Below are positions 1 to 5,098 of a stretch of DNA of 5,372 bases, one piece after another. The DNA is taken from NCBI GenBank assembly GCA_025463105.1, contig JAOAPW010000204.1, positions 1-5,372 of the forward strand, given 5' to 3'. The stretch is from Candidatus Acidiferrum typicum. GTDB taxonomy: Bacteria; Acidobacteriota; Terriglobia; Acidiferrales; UBA7541. A program made the translations under genes and the position numbers. Below the pieces are notes generated by a model. The model ran no database searches. It had not been told where the DNA came from and saw only the letters and a program-made list of their open reading frames with translations. Every line of letters starts with the position of its first letter. The first letter of the stretch is position 1.

Positions 1-38
1 GCCGCACCCGGCGCATCCTACGCGCAGAGCAATTTCAC

Positions 39-45
39 AAGGAGG
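39..45 (+). promoter_or_regulatory. Ribosome binding site of the Gly-rich exported protein
   Basis: AAGGAGG, a near-perfect Shine-Dalgarno six bases before the ATG at 52. It decides the start, because the reading frame is open upstream to the window edge. Confidence 0.75.
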
Positions 46-51
46 CTCATA

Positions 52-612
52 ATGAAGTCGAAAGAGAAAATAATGAGTGTGTGCAGTTTGACGAAAGTAT
101 TTCGCGGCAAAGAAGTGATTCGATTCGCGGTGGGAATTTCCGTGGCCTTGGCGCTGGCAGGGCCTGCTTTCGCCCAATACGGAGGCGGTGGCGCCGGCAT
201 GGGAGGCGGAACCGGAACTGGAACAACGGGAACCGCAACACCCAGCTATGGTACGTCGGGAAAAGCGATCGGAATCGGTGTCGGCGCAGCAGCAGGCGGC
301 GCAGCCGTGCTTTACCTGGCCCTGCATCACGCAGGCTCGGTCACCGGCTGCGTTCAATCCGGCAACGACGGCTTAACGATAGTCGATGACAAGAACAAAA
401 CGTATCGCATCATGCCCGGCGGCGCTGATCTGGTTCCCGGCGAGCGAGTCGAATTAAGGGGCAAGAAATCACCAGCAGGCGCGACAGGTCAATCGTTCCA
501 ACCAAAAAAACTAGTGAAGAATTTGGGATCATGCGGCTCGCCGTCCGCATCGACTGACAATCTCTCGCATTCAGCTTCGGCAACATCCGCGCACGATTTC
601 CCTCAGCAGTAG
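52..612 (+). CDS. Secreted or membrane-anchored Gly-rich hypothetical protein with C-terminal beta domain
   Basis: 186 aa, function not known. The ATG follows a strong Shine-Dalgarno (AAGGAGG, 39-45) at good spacing. The frame is open back to the window edge, so the ribosome site decides the start; a second ATG lies at 73. Residues 1-41 look like a Sec signal peptide with a basic N-terminus, a hydrophobic core about 25-37 and a probable cleavage at AFA|Q (41/42). Residues 43-60 are Gly/Thr-rich low complexity. A Gly/Ala-rich hydrophobic stretch at about 72-92 could be a membrane segment. Residues 95-161 (from SVTGCVQSG to NLGSC) resemble the small OB-like domain of acidobacterial exported proteins, with a 'TGC' start, a 'KTYRI' strand, a 'GERVELRG' strand, and Cys100 and Cys161 that could form a disulfide. 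The tail is Ser/Ala/His-rich. Inference: a periplasmic or envelope protein; no enzymatic motif is seen. Confidence 0.8.
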   Translation: MKSKEKIMSVCSLTKVFRGKEVIRFAVGISVALALAGPAFAQYGGGGAGMGGGTGTGTTGTATPSYGTSGKAIGIGVGAAAGGAAVLYLALHHAGSVTGCVQSGNDGLTIVDDKNKTYRIMPGGADLVPGERVELRGKKSPAGATGQSFQPKKLVKNLGSCGSPSASTDNLSHSASATSAHDFPQQ

Positions 613-625
613 GCGCGCCGCACAC

Positions 626-686
626 CCTCGCGGGCCTGAACCCTAGACCCGGGCCCGCGAGGACCAGCGCACCAATCAATTTTTTT
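626..686 (+). terminator. Probable transcription terminator: strong hairpin with a distant T-run
   Basis: CCTCGCGGGC (626-635) pairs perfectly with GCCCGCGAGG (653-662), extendable by C636-G652, with a loop of about 15-17 nt. It lies 14 bp after the stop of the upstream gene. The run of seven T (680-686) is 17 bases beyond the stem, not directly behind it, so this is not a textbook intrinsic terminator. The stem may instead protect the mRNA 3' end or act with Rho. Confidence 0.5.
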
Positions 687-814
687 GGGCTTTTCGCGCT
701 TTCCGCGCCACCTGTCCGCACGTACAGCTGCATCTTTGAGCAGCCGCTCACCGCATTGTTAGCCTCATTCCAGCAGCGTTTGTGTACCATGGATTTCCGG
801 CCACAAATTCTAGC

Positions 815-820
815 GAGGAG
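815..820 (+). promoter_or_regulatory. Ribosome binding site that decides the DUF4282 start
   Basis: GAGGAG, ten bases before the ATG at 831. The alternative upstream start at 756 has no comparable site. Confidence 0.65.
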
Positions 821-830
821 AAACTACGAC

Positions 831-1157
831 ATGGCCTCAGCCCCTTCGTACGTCGAGCAACAAGTACTTCCCCGGCAAAAAAGCCTGATTGAAAACCTGT
901 TGGATTTTTCTTTTGAGCGCATGATCACGCCGCGCATGCTGAAGATTCTCTACGGTGTGCACCTGCTTATGGGTTTGGTCGCAGCCGTCTGGTTCGTGTT
1001 CAGCGGATTCCAGACCTCCACGTCAAACGGCGTGCTGGCGCTGATCATCAGCTTCGCGGCCATGCTTTTGTGGATCGTGTATTGCCGCATCGTGGTGGAA
1101 TTGCTGGCAGTCGTGTTCCGCGCTGCGATGGTAATCACGAATTCGCAGAATCAGTGA
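831..1157 (+). CDS. DUF4282 family small membrane protein
   Basis: 108 aa. The ATG at 831 is preceded by GAGGAG (815-820). An in-frame upstream start at 756 would add 25 residues that are not hydrophobic, match no family part and have no good ribosome site, so 831 is preferred. Residues 24-41 (LLDFSFERMITPRMLKIL) match the conserved entry of DUF4282 (Phe-rich, 'ITPRxLKILY'). Two membrane helices follow at about 40-60 and 66-86. The family's closing amphipathic segment ('RIVVELLAVVFR', 86-97) is also present. The length fits this compact family. Function is unknown; the protein should sit in the inner membrane with a short soluble N-terminus. The gene stands alone and converges on the amidohydrolase gene downstream. 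Family call is confident, role is not. Confidence 0.85.
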   Translation: MASAPSYVEQQVLPRQKSLIENLLDFSFERMITPRMLKILYGVHLLMGLVAAVWFVFSGFQTSTSNGVLALIISFAAMLLWIVYCRIVVELLAVVFRAAMVITNSQNQ

Positions 1158-1217
1158 GTGGTAACCGGTGACTGAGTAACCCGCGTCTTCACAGACTTGC
1201 GGAAAAACCCACGCCCC

Positions 1218-1303
1218 GTCATTCCGAACGAAGTGAGGAATCCCTCTTGAATTTTTTGCCGGCAAAGAGAGGGATTCCTCGTCGCTCCTCTCCTCGGAAT
1301 GAC
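1218..1303. repeat. Long imperfect palindromic intergenic repeat (REP-like)
   Basis: Outer arms GTCATTCCGA (1218-1227) and TCGGAATGAC (1294-1303) are exact reverse complements. Inner arms GAGGAATCCCTCT (1235-1247) and AGAGGGATTCCTC (1268-1280) are also exact. The centre holds the 12-bp palindrome TTTGCCGGCAAA (1255-1266). The whole unit can fold into one long interrupted hairpin between two convergent genes. I recognise the GTCATTCCGA...GAGGAATCCCT pattern as a dispersed intergenic repeat in Acidobacteriota genomes, from memory and not from a search. It could also end transcription from both sides. Confidence 0.75.
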
Positions 1304-1392
1304 CATCGCAGAGTATTTCTGCAAACTGTTCACGCGAGGTTCTTCTGAAAATTCCCTTTTAGCCCTCGTCCTAGTCGGACCTGGATCGATTC

Positions 1393-2367
1393 TCAAAATC
1401 CATACAGCTTCGCGGGATTGTCCACCAGTATCGTCTTGCGCAGCTCTGCGTCCGGAGCCCAGATCGGAAGCTGGTTAAATATTCGGCCGTCATCGACTTG
1501 CCAGAGCGGCGTAATTTCGGTGACCGGTTGGTGGGCCACGGGCGAGGCCGGATGCGGCCAGTCACTGCCCCACAAAATGTGTTGGGGATTCGCGCCGATC
1601 AGGGCCTTGGCCAGCGGCGCGACGTCGGCATAGTCCGGCAGCTTGGTCGAGCTGCGATACGGCGCCGAAATTTTGACGTACGTTTTCCCCGTGCGCACCA
1701 GGTTCAGCAACGTATCGAAGCCGGGTTGGCTGACGCCCAGCGCCGCCTGCGCACCTCCAAAGTGGTCGAACACAATCGGCATCGGCGCCGCCATAACCTG
1801 GTCCTTGATTCCCTCAATCACAGACAGCCGCGTGTACACCTGGATGTGCCATCGACTGCGTTTTTTGATCCGGTCGACGGCTTCCTGAAAACGCTGCCGG
1901 GCGATCGCGGGGTCACTCTGTCCGGTGGTTTCGAGATTCACTCTGATACCGCGCATGCCCGCGCGATCCATTTCGTCCAGCGCGGACTCCGATGTCTTCT
2001 CATCAATTACGGCGATGCCGCGCACGTTTGAGCCCAGCTGCTTCATTCCGTCGAGAGTGCAGGAATTATCCGGGCCATACACACTGGGATGCACGATCAC
2101 GACGCGCTCGGTGCGCAGCGCGCGGTGCAGGGCCTGCATCTCCGCAATCGAAGCCTGCTCGGGAGTGTAAGCCCGCGCCGGAGCGAACGGGAAGCGCTGC
2201 GGATCGCCGAACACGTGCACGTGGGTATCGCACGCGTTCGCTGGGACACTGAAATTGACCGGCGTCGACGGCTGCGAAGCGCTTGCAAATAGCGCGCCCT
2301 CGCCGCGAACCAGTGCGGCCGCTCCGGCAACCGCTGCCCCTTTTAAAACTTCGCGTCGCGATAGCAT
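1393..2367 (-). CDS. Tat-exported amidohydrolase (Amidohydro_2, PDC-hydrolase-like)
   Basis: 324 aa from the ATG at 2367, which has a perfect AGGAGG six bases upstream; a longer in-frame start at 2421 would bury the signal peptide. Residues 3-9 (SRREVLK) followed by an Ala-rich core to about 30 form a twin-arginine signal, so the enzyme is probably folded in the cytoplasm and exported. The mature part is a TIM-barrel hydrolase of the COG3618 / 2-pyrone-4,6-dicarboxylate lactonase type: HVH at 49-51 on strand 1, His93 (VHPSVYG), Arg142 (RGIRVN), His174 (WHIQVY), DHFGG at 201-205, KISAPYR at 232-238 and WGSDWPH with Asp269 at 266-272, then the family's ending NPAKLYGF. All expected active-site positions are present, so it should be active. 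The substrate (a lactone or carboxylate ester-like ring) cannot be read from sequence. Length is typical for the family plus signal peptide. Confidence 0.88.
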   Translation of the reverse strand: MLSRREVLKGAAVAGAAALVRGEGALFASASQPSTPVNFSVPANACDTHVHVFGDPQRFPFAPARAYTPEQASIAEMQALHRALRTERVVIVHPSVYGPDNSCTLDGMKQLGSNVRGIAVIDEKTSESALDEMDRAGMRGIRVNLETTGQSDPAIARQRFQEAVDRIKKRSRWHIQVYTRLSVIEGIKDQVMAAPMPIVFDHFGGAQAALGVSQPGFDTLLNLVRTGKTYVKISAPYRSSTKLPDYADVAPLAKALIGANPQHILWGSDWPHPASPVAHQPVTEITPLWQVDDGRIFNQLPIWAPDAELRKTILVDNPAKLYGF

Positions 2368-2373
2368 CGTAAT

Positions 2374-2379
2374 CCTCCT
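2374..2379 (-). promoter_or_regulatory. Ribosome binding site of the amidohydrolase
   Basis: Reads AGGAGG on the minus strand, six bases before the ATG at 2367. It fixes the start at the twin-arginine signal peptide rather than at the longer in-frame ATG at 2421. Confidence 0.8.
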
Positions 2380-2499
2380 GTGTGAGCCGAAATCGAATAG
2401 GTGAGGCAGTACACGCGTCACCCATGAAACGCGTTGTCCCGTGAAAGGGCAAAATAGCAGAGAGCGGACCGGTAGTCCACCGAATGCACCCTCCCGTTG

Positions 2500-2519
2500 T
2501 GGGCCAGTTTCCGAGAAGC
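2500..2519 (+). repeat. Left 20-bp terminal inverted repeat
   Basis: TGGGCCAGTTTCCGAGAAGC, an exact reverse complement of 4456-4475. The match stops abruptly at both ends of the 20 bases. Just inside lies a partial mirror of its core (TCTCAGGAAC, 2525-2534) and two copies of AACTTGGAAAC (2532-2542 and 2573-2583), 41 bp apart, so the end carries several GGAAAC/GTTTCC sub-repeats. Confidence 0.85.
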
Positions 2520-2871
2520 CCGTTTCTCAGGAACTTGGAAACGCAGCTTTTGAAAGTGAGCTTGATCGGGGAAACTTGGAAACTTTGGGTGCCACGATCA
2601 CAATCTGAAAAAGATGAGATCGACCGTAAGTTTGATACTCAAATCCTTTCCTTTGCTACTTTCTCTTTTGCTCAGCAGGGGAACGTCTCCACGGTCGTGG
2701 GGCCGTGTAAGCTAACGTTCCGGACCATGTGCAGTCTAATGGATGTAGCAGTGAGAAAATACACTATGGGTGGATCACTTCAACAGTAAGCCCCTCGCAC
2801 GTCGTCAGGCTGGCTATTCACACGCTAAGAAGCTCCCGCGCTGGGCAGGCTTATCCACAGATGCGCCCAAA

Positions 2872-3252
2872 ATGGAGGGACACATTTTTATAGTACTCAT
2901 CGTGGACAATGATGATTTGTTTCGATCAGCTCTTCGTACGCTCTTTGAACGAGGTCCCGGCTTCGACTTTTGCATAGAAGCCAGAAGCGGCACCGAAGCC
3001 ATAGATAAAGCAAGGCATTTATTGCCAAAAGTGGCAATCCTGGACTTCTCCTTGCCAGACATGGACGGGCTGAAGTTGGCTCAAGAACTTAGGAAAATGA
3101 TGCCCCGATTGCCAATCTTCATGCTGACAGCAGACGGCGAGTTCCACGCGGAGAAAGAAGCCCTATCCCGTGGAATAAATGCAGTCTTCTCCAAAGAAGA
3201 GGACCTGGAGACTCTGGTGGCAAATGCGCGTGCCGTGTGTGGAATCGAATGA
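2872..3252 (+). CDS. Single-domain response regulator (CheY-like receiver)
   Basis: 126 aa from the ATG at 2872, which places strand beta-1 (IFIVLIVDNDD) at the N-terminus as usual for receivers. The frame continues upstream to a GTG at 2770, adding 34 residues that do not look like a domain; neither start has a clear Shine-Dalgarno. Phosphoacceptor is Asp58 (VAILDFSLPDMDG), the switch Thr is Thr86 (FMLTADG), the conserved Lys is Lys108 (VFSKEE). The acidic pair that binds magnesium reads Asp12-Asn13 instead of Asp-Asp/Glu, which may weaken phosphorylation. No output domain follows, so it would act by protein contact or phosphotransfer. It lies inside the segment bounded by inverted repeats and is followed after about 80 bp by a broken kinase fragment, a possible former partner. 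Confidence 0.85.
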   Translation: MEGHIFIVLIVDNDDLFRSALRTLFERGPGFDFCIEARSGTEAIDKARHLLPKVAILDFSLPDMDGLKLAQELRKMMPRLPIFMLTADGEFHAEKEALSRGINAVFSKEEDLETLVANARAVCGIE

Positions 3253-3331
3253 CACGGCGGACAAAGGACTTTCATATGCCACGTAAACGGACTCCAAATT
3301 CCTTGCGACAAAGTGCGGCGCGACTCCGTCG

Positions 3332-3557
3332 CTTACCGGAATTGGGATTCCAGAGGACAAACGTGAATCAATCTTTGCTCCGTTTACCCAAGCGGACAAC
3401 TCAAGCACGAGAAAATTTCGGTGGAACCGGACTCGGGTTAACGATTTCAGCAAAGTTAGCTGCCACTATGGGCGGGTCACTCTGGGTGGACAGCCAAGTC
3501 GGACATGGAAGTCACTTTCACTTCACAATACAAGTGAAGACTGCGGCTGCCAAGTAA
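3332..3557 (+). pseudogene. Histidine kinase remnant: C-terminal HATPase fragment, frameshifted
   Basis: Reading from 3332 gives LTGIGIPEDKRESIFAPFTQ and then ADNSSTRKF up to 3418. The kinase continues in the next frame from 3417 as FGGTGLGLTISAKLAATMGG and on to a stop at 3555-3557. Together these are the G1 box (GIGIP), F box (FAPFTQAD) and G2 box (GGTGLGL) of a hybrid-kinase-type HATPase_c domain. One extra T in the TTT at 3416-3418 explains the shift. The N-terminal half (sensor, HisKA, N box) is absent: in the first frame a stop lies at 3284-3286 and no start codon follows, and the Asp normally before TGIGIP is missing. The second frame is open from a GTG at 3237 and could encode a 106-aa chimeric protein overlapping the receiver stop, but this could not bind ATP normally. 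Decayed copy is the best reading; a sequencing error could explain the shift but not the truncation. Confidence 0.8.
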
Positions 3558-3659
3558 GGCGGACTTCAGGACTGACCCGATCCCGTCGGATACAGAGCAA
3601 GCCGCTTCATGAGGTTCAGGCCAAAGCAAGCAACTGCTCGCCTGCCAAGTCCCGGGCAG

Positions 3660-3714
3660 TCCGCTTATCGGAATGTATGGTCCGCCGCCGAGTTGAGCAA
3701 TTCCGTTTATCGGA
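3660..3714. repeat. Pair of 13-bp direct repeats TCCGYTTATCGGA
   Basis: TCCGCTTATCGGA at 3660-3672 and TCCGTTTATCGGA at 3702-3714, one mismatch, 42 bp apart. Each is itself a small inverted repeat (TCCG...CGGA). They sit in the gap 3558-3718 between the kinase remnant and the end of the minus-strand membrane protein gene, a gap with no other recognisable content. They could be regulator sites, small hairpins near the 3' end, or chance. Confidence 0.4.
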
Positions 3715-3718
3715 GTTG

Positions 3719-4279
3719 TCAGGAATCGGTCGCAAGACTCGCTTCTCTGGGTGTCGCCGAGGACCTTGGAAGACCGCAGGAGTTGCAACAAGCGCCTAGA
3801 CCGAAGCGCGAACCGCATCGCGGGCATCGAATGAAATCGGCGCGAAGCCTCAGTGAAAAGGCATAGAAAGCCACGACCATAGCCCAGACCAAAGAAACAC
3901 CAACAATATAGATCGGGACCTTACTCGTAGATTCGGGGAAAAAGCGAAGGACTCCGAATATGATGACTGCAAAGGGAGCCAATCGGAGAACTCGATAGTA
4001 TCTCTTCCAAAAGCGGTCCTTGGTAGCGATTCGCGCGTACCTCCCCCATTCTTCGAGGCAGGCGACCGGGCATGGAAGATTGGACAGCTCTGAATCGTAC
4101 GGCTCCGACGATTCATGCAGCGCAATTCGGAGGCCTCGGCGGGATAACTCAAGTTTCAGGGCTTCTCTCCCCAGGCCGGTTAAAGTGGTTGCATTGTCCG
4201 CGAGCCTACGCAGTTCCTCCTCGCTCATATCAGCGTAGAGCTGCGTTACTCTCAACCGCTCTTTTTCTGAATCAGTCAT
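3719..4279 (-). CDS. Hypothetical two-TM protein with C-terminal zinc ribbon
   Basis: 186 aa, no characterised family recognised. Residues 9-50 (helical, from LRVTQLYADMSEEELRRLAD to SRRGL) match a motif I know from many uncharacterised acidobacterial proteins in which it precedes membrane segments. Two hydrophobic helices follow at about 98-114 and 121-141, separated by a short loop (FPESTSK). The C-terminus is a zinc ribbon: CPRC at 152-155 and C-N-S-C at 165-168 with an extra Cys164, arranged CPRCGSRFGLGACCNSCG. Inference: an inner-membrane protein with both ends cytoplasmic, the ribbon binding zinc and perhaps a partner. The start at 4279 has no clear Shine-Dalgarno; an AT-rich TATATT-like stretch lies about 20-30 bases upstream. 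It lies on the opposite strand to the receiver and kinase remnant, inside the bounded low-GC segment. Confidence 0.75.
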   Translation of the reverse strand: MTDSEKERLRVTQLYADMSEEELRRLADNATTLTGLGREALKLELSRRGLRIALHESSEPYDSELSNLPCPVACLEEWGRYARIATKDRFWKRYYRVLRLAPFAVIIFGVLRFFPESTSKVPIYIVGVSLVWAMVVAFYAFSLRLRADFIRCPRCGSRFGLGACCNSCGLPRSSATPREASLATDS

Positions 4280-4369
4280 TGTCGTATGAGGCGAATATAT
4301 AAGAGATGACGTTCCAATCCAAGCGCAACAAACCCAGCTTGAACATCAGTGGCCCCAAGTCCTTCTCCT

Positions 4370-4424
4370 AAGAAAGTGGCCGCTAACTTATTGATTCTTC
4401 AGGGTTGCGCAGAGCCACTTTCTT
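4370..4424. repeat. 11-bp inverted repeat near the right end of the bounded segment
   Basis: AAGAAAGTGGC (4370-4380) and GCCACTTTCTT (4414-4424) are exact reverse complements with a 33-nt spacer. A second small hairpin, CTGGGC-GGA-GCCCAG (4435-4449), follows. Neither has a T-run. They fill the 4280-4455 gap, in which no gene is seen, and look like subterminal structure of the element or old recombination debris. Confidence 0.5.
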
Positions 4425-4455
4425 CCGCCCCTGTCTGGGCGGAGCCCAGTCAATC

Positions 4456-4475
4456 GCTTCTCGGAAACTGGCCCA
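4456..4475 (-). repeat. Right 20-bp terminal inverted repeat
   Basis: GCTTCTCGGAAACTGGCCCA, the exact reverse complement of 2500-2519. Its inner core TCTCGGAAAC (4459-4468) also pairs with GTTTCCGAGA (4484-4493) just outside, so this end forms its own 10-bp stem with a 15-nt loop. Confidence 0.85.
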
Positions 4476-4493
4476 GCACCGACGTTTCCGAGA
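4459..4493 (-). terminator. Hairpin right after the redox gene; possible terminator
   Basis: Perfect 10-bp stem TCTCGGAAAC (4459-4468) / GTTTCCGAGA (4484-4493) with a 15-nt loop. On the minus strand it begins four bases after the stop of the glutaredoxin-like gene (4498-4500), the usual place for a terminator. No T-run follows the stem (GCGATTGAC), so Rho-independent termination is doubtful. One arm is also part of the right terminal inverted repeat. Confidence 0.4.
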
Positions 4494-4497
4494 TCGC

Positions 4498-4944
4498 TCA
4501 AACTGAATTGTTTATGAGCTGGCGGCGGAACTGAGCCAGATCGACGCGATGCTTGGCGGCTTTTCGCGCGCCCAGAAAAATTACGGGCACGTCGTAGTCA
4601 TACCGGGCGCGAAGCTGCGAGTCTTCGTCAATATTAATTTCCGTGAGGCGCGCGGCAAACTCCCTAAGCAGCGGCGCCAACTGCGTTTTTGCCTCTTCGC
4701 AAAGATGGCAACCGGGACGCGAATAGATCGTGACGTCACGCGGCCCCGCGAGTTGCAGACGGCCATCTTCGGTTCGCGCGAAGGCGTCCGGATTTCCTTC
4801 CGGGCGCAACCATCCGTGCTCGACGAGTCTTGCAACTGTGCCGCTTATCGCGGCGGGCTCTCCAAAATCCGCGAGAGATAACGCGCGCGCACCGGGTCGA
4901 TCAAACGCAGCCAGAATTTTGCGTTCTGCCGGATCCATCACCAT
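4498..4944 (-). CDS. Winged-helix / glutaredoxin-like (DUF836-type) fusion protein
   Basis: 148 aa. Residues 4-67 have the look of a winged-helix domain: helix DPAERKILAAF, a recognition-like helix ISGTVARLVEHGWLRPEG and a wing FARTEDGRLQLAG. Residues 70-143 are a glutaredoxin-like thioredoxin fold: beta strand VTIYSRPGCHLCEEAK with active-site Cys79-His-Leu-Cys82, strand TEINIDED, cis-proline motif DVPVIF (Pro120) and a closing helix DLAQFRRQL. Glutaredoxin-like proteins of this type (CHLC, then cis-Pro) act in thiol-disulfide exchange. Inference: the N-terminal domain may bind DNA or a partner, giving a redox-responsive regulator; it may instead be a structural add-on. Start is uncertain (ATG 4944, GTG 4941 or ATG 4938), none with a clear Shine-Dalgarno. 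The gene ends 22 bp from the right inverted repeat and is intact. Confidence 0.8.
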   Translation of the reverse strand: MVMDPAERKILAAFDRPGARALSLADFGEPAAISGTVARLVEHGWLRPEGNPDAFARTEDGRLQLAGPRDVTIYSRPGCHLCEEAKTQLAPLLREFAARLTEINIDEDSQLRARYDYDVPVIFLGARKAAKHRVDLAQFRRQLINNSV

Positions 4945-5046
4945 ACAAGTTGTATCGCAATTTCATCTTCGTTGGAATATCCTTGGTTCCTGGGTTTTAG
5001 CAGCACAGACTTTCTGTCTACGCACTTTTCCGCTCGCGCAAGACCC

Positions 5047-5076
5047 AAAAAAAAACGCACAGACTCAACTCTGTGC
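5047..5076 (-). terminator. Intrinsic terminator for minus-strand transcription
   Basis: Reading the minus strand, GCACAGA (5076-5070), a 6-nt loop, TCTGTGC (5063-5057), then one G and nine T (5055-5047). This is a textbook Rho-independent terminator. No minus-strand gene is seen directly upstream of it: to its right lies the plus-strand receiver gene at 5099, so it would stop antisense transcription out of that gene or from beyond the window. On the plus strand it is a hairpin in the receiver leader without a T-run. A partial sister copy of its arm (GCACAGACT) lies at 5003-5011. Confidence 0.6.
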
Positions 5077-5085
5077 CACTCGCTT

Positions 5086-5093
5086 GGGGAAGG
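5086..5093 (+). promoter_or_regulatory. Ribosome binding site of the terminal receiver-like gene
   Basis: GGGGAAGG, a purine-rich Shine-Dalgarno-like run five bases before the ATG at 5099. It supports this start. Confidence 0.55.
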
Positions 5094-5098
5094 CAATC

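Larger units (their letters stand above)
2368..2871. other. 504-bp stretch without a supported gene
   Basis: 2368-2499 should hold the promoter and leader of the minus-strand amidohydrolase; no clear -35/-10 pair was found. The left inverted repeat and its sub-repeats occupy 2500-2583. From 2584 to 2871 there is AT-richer sequence without recognisable coding content. An open frame at 2484-2789 (101 codons) runs straight through the inverted repeat, has no ribosome site and matches nothing I know. A perfect DnaA-box-like TTATCCACA lies at 2851-2859, just before the receiver gene, but it is alone. Confidence 0.6.
2500..4475. mobile_element. Putative non-autonomous or decayed element bounded by 20-bp inverted repeats
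   Basis: A perfect 20-bp sequence at 2500-2519 recurs in reverse complement at 4456-4475. The 1.98-kb segment is visibly lower in GC than its surroundings: by hand count about 46% in 2881-3060 and 45% in 3901-3960, against about 70% in 1501-1560 and 58% in 4561-4620. Inside are a single receiver gene, a kinase remnant and a zinc-ribbon membrane protein, but no transposase or integrase. The genes on each side are both minus-strand and would lie about 150 bp apart without it. No convincing target duplication is seen; GCACC occurs at 4476-4480, directly outside the right repeat, but the other copy (2486-2490) is ten bases away from the left repeat. The TGGGCCAGTTT start recalls ends of IS21-like elements, from memory only. 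Confidence 0.5.

Noticed and set aside
410..790. 126-codon minus-strand open frame
   Set aside because: Antisense to the Gly-rich protein and through the GC hairpin; no family resemblance.
1498..2031. 177-codon plus-strand open frame
   Set aside because: Entirely antisense to the well-supported amidohydrolase; Arg-rich without domain features.
2484..2789. 101-codon plus-strand open frame across the left inverted repeat
   Set aside because: It crosses the element border, lacks a ribosome site and has no recognisable protein features.
2851..2859. Perfect DnaA-box sequence TTATCCACA
   Set aside because: A single box without AT-rich unwinding region or neighbouring boxes does not make an origin; likely chance, or at most a single regulatory site.
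3609..3866. 85-codon plus-strand open frame
   Set aside because: Overlaps the 3' part of the zinc-ribbon protein gene in antisense; Arg/Pro/Ser-rich composition typical of a shadow frame.
4370..4475. Integron attC-like recombination site
   Set aside because: Inverted repeats are present but no matching core sites of the RYYYAAC / GTTRRRY type were found.
2486..4480. GCACC at 2486-2490 and 4476-4480 as a target-site duplication
   Set aside because: Only five bases, and the left copy is ten bases outside the repeat while the right copy directly abuts it; chance is likely.
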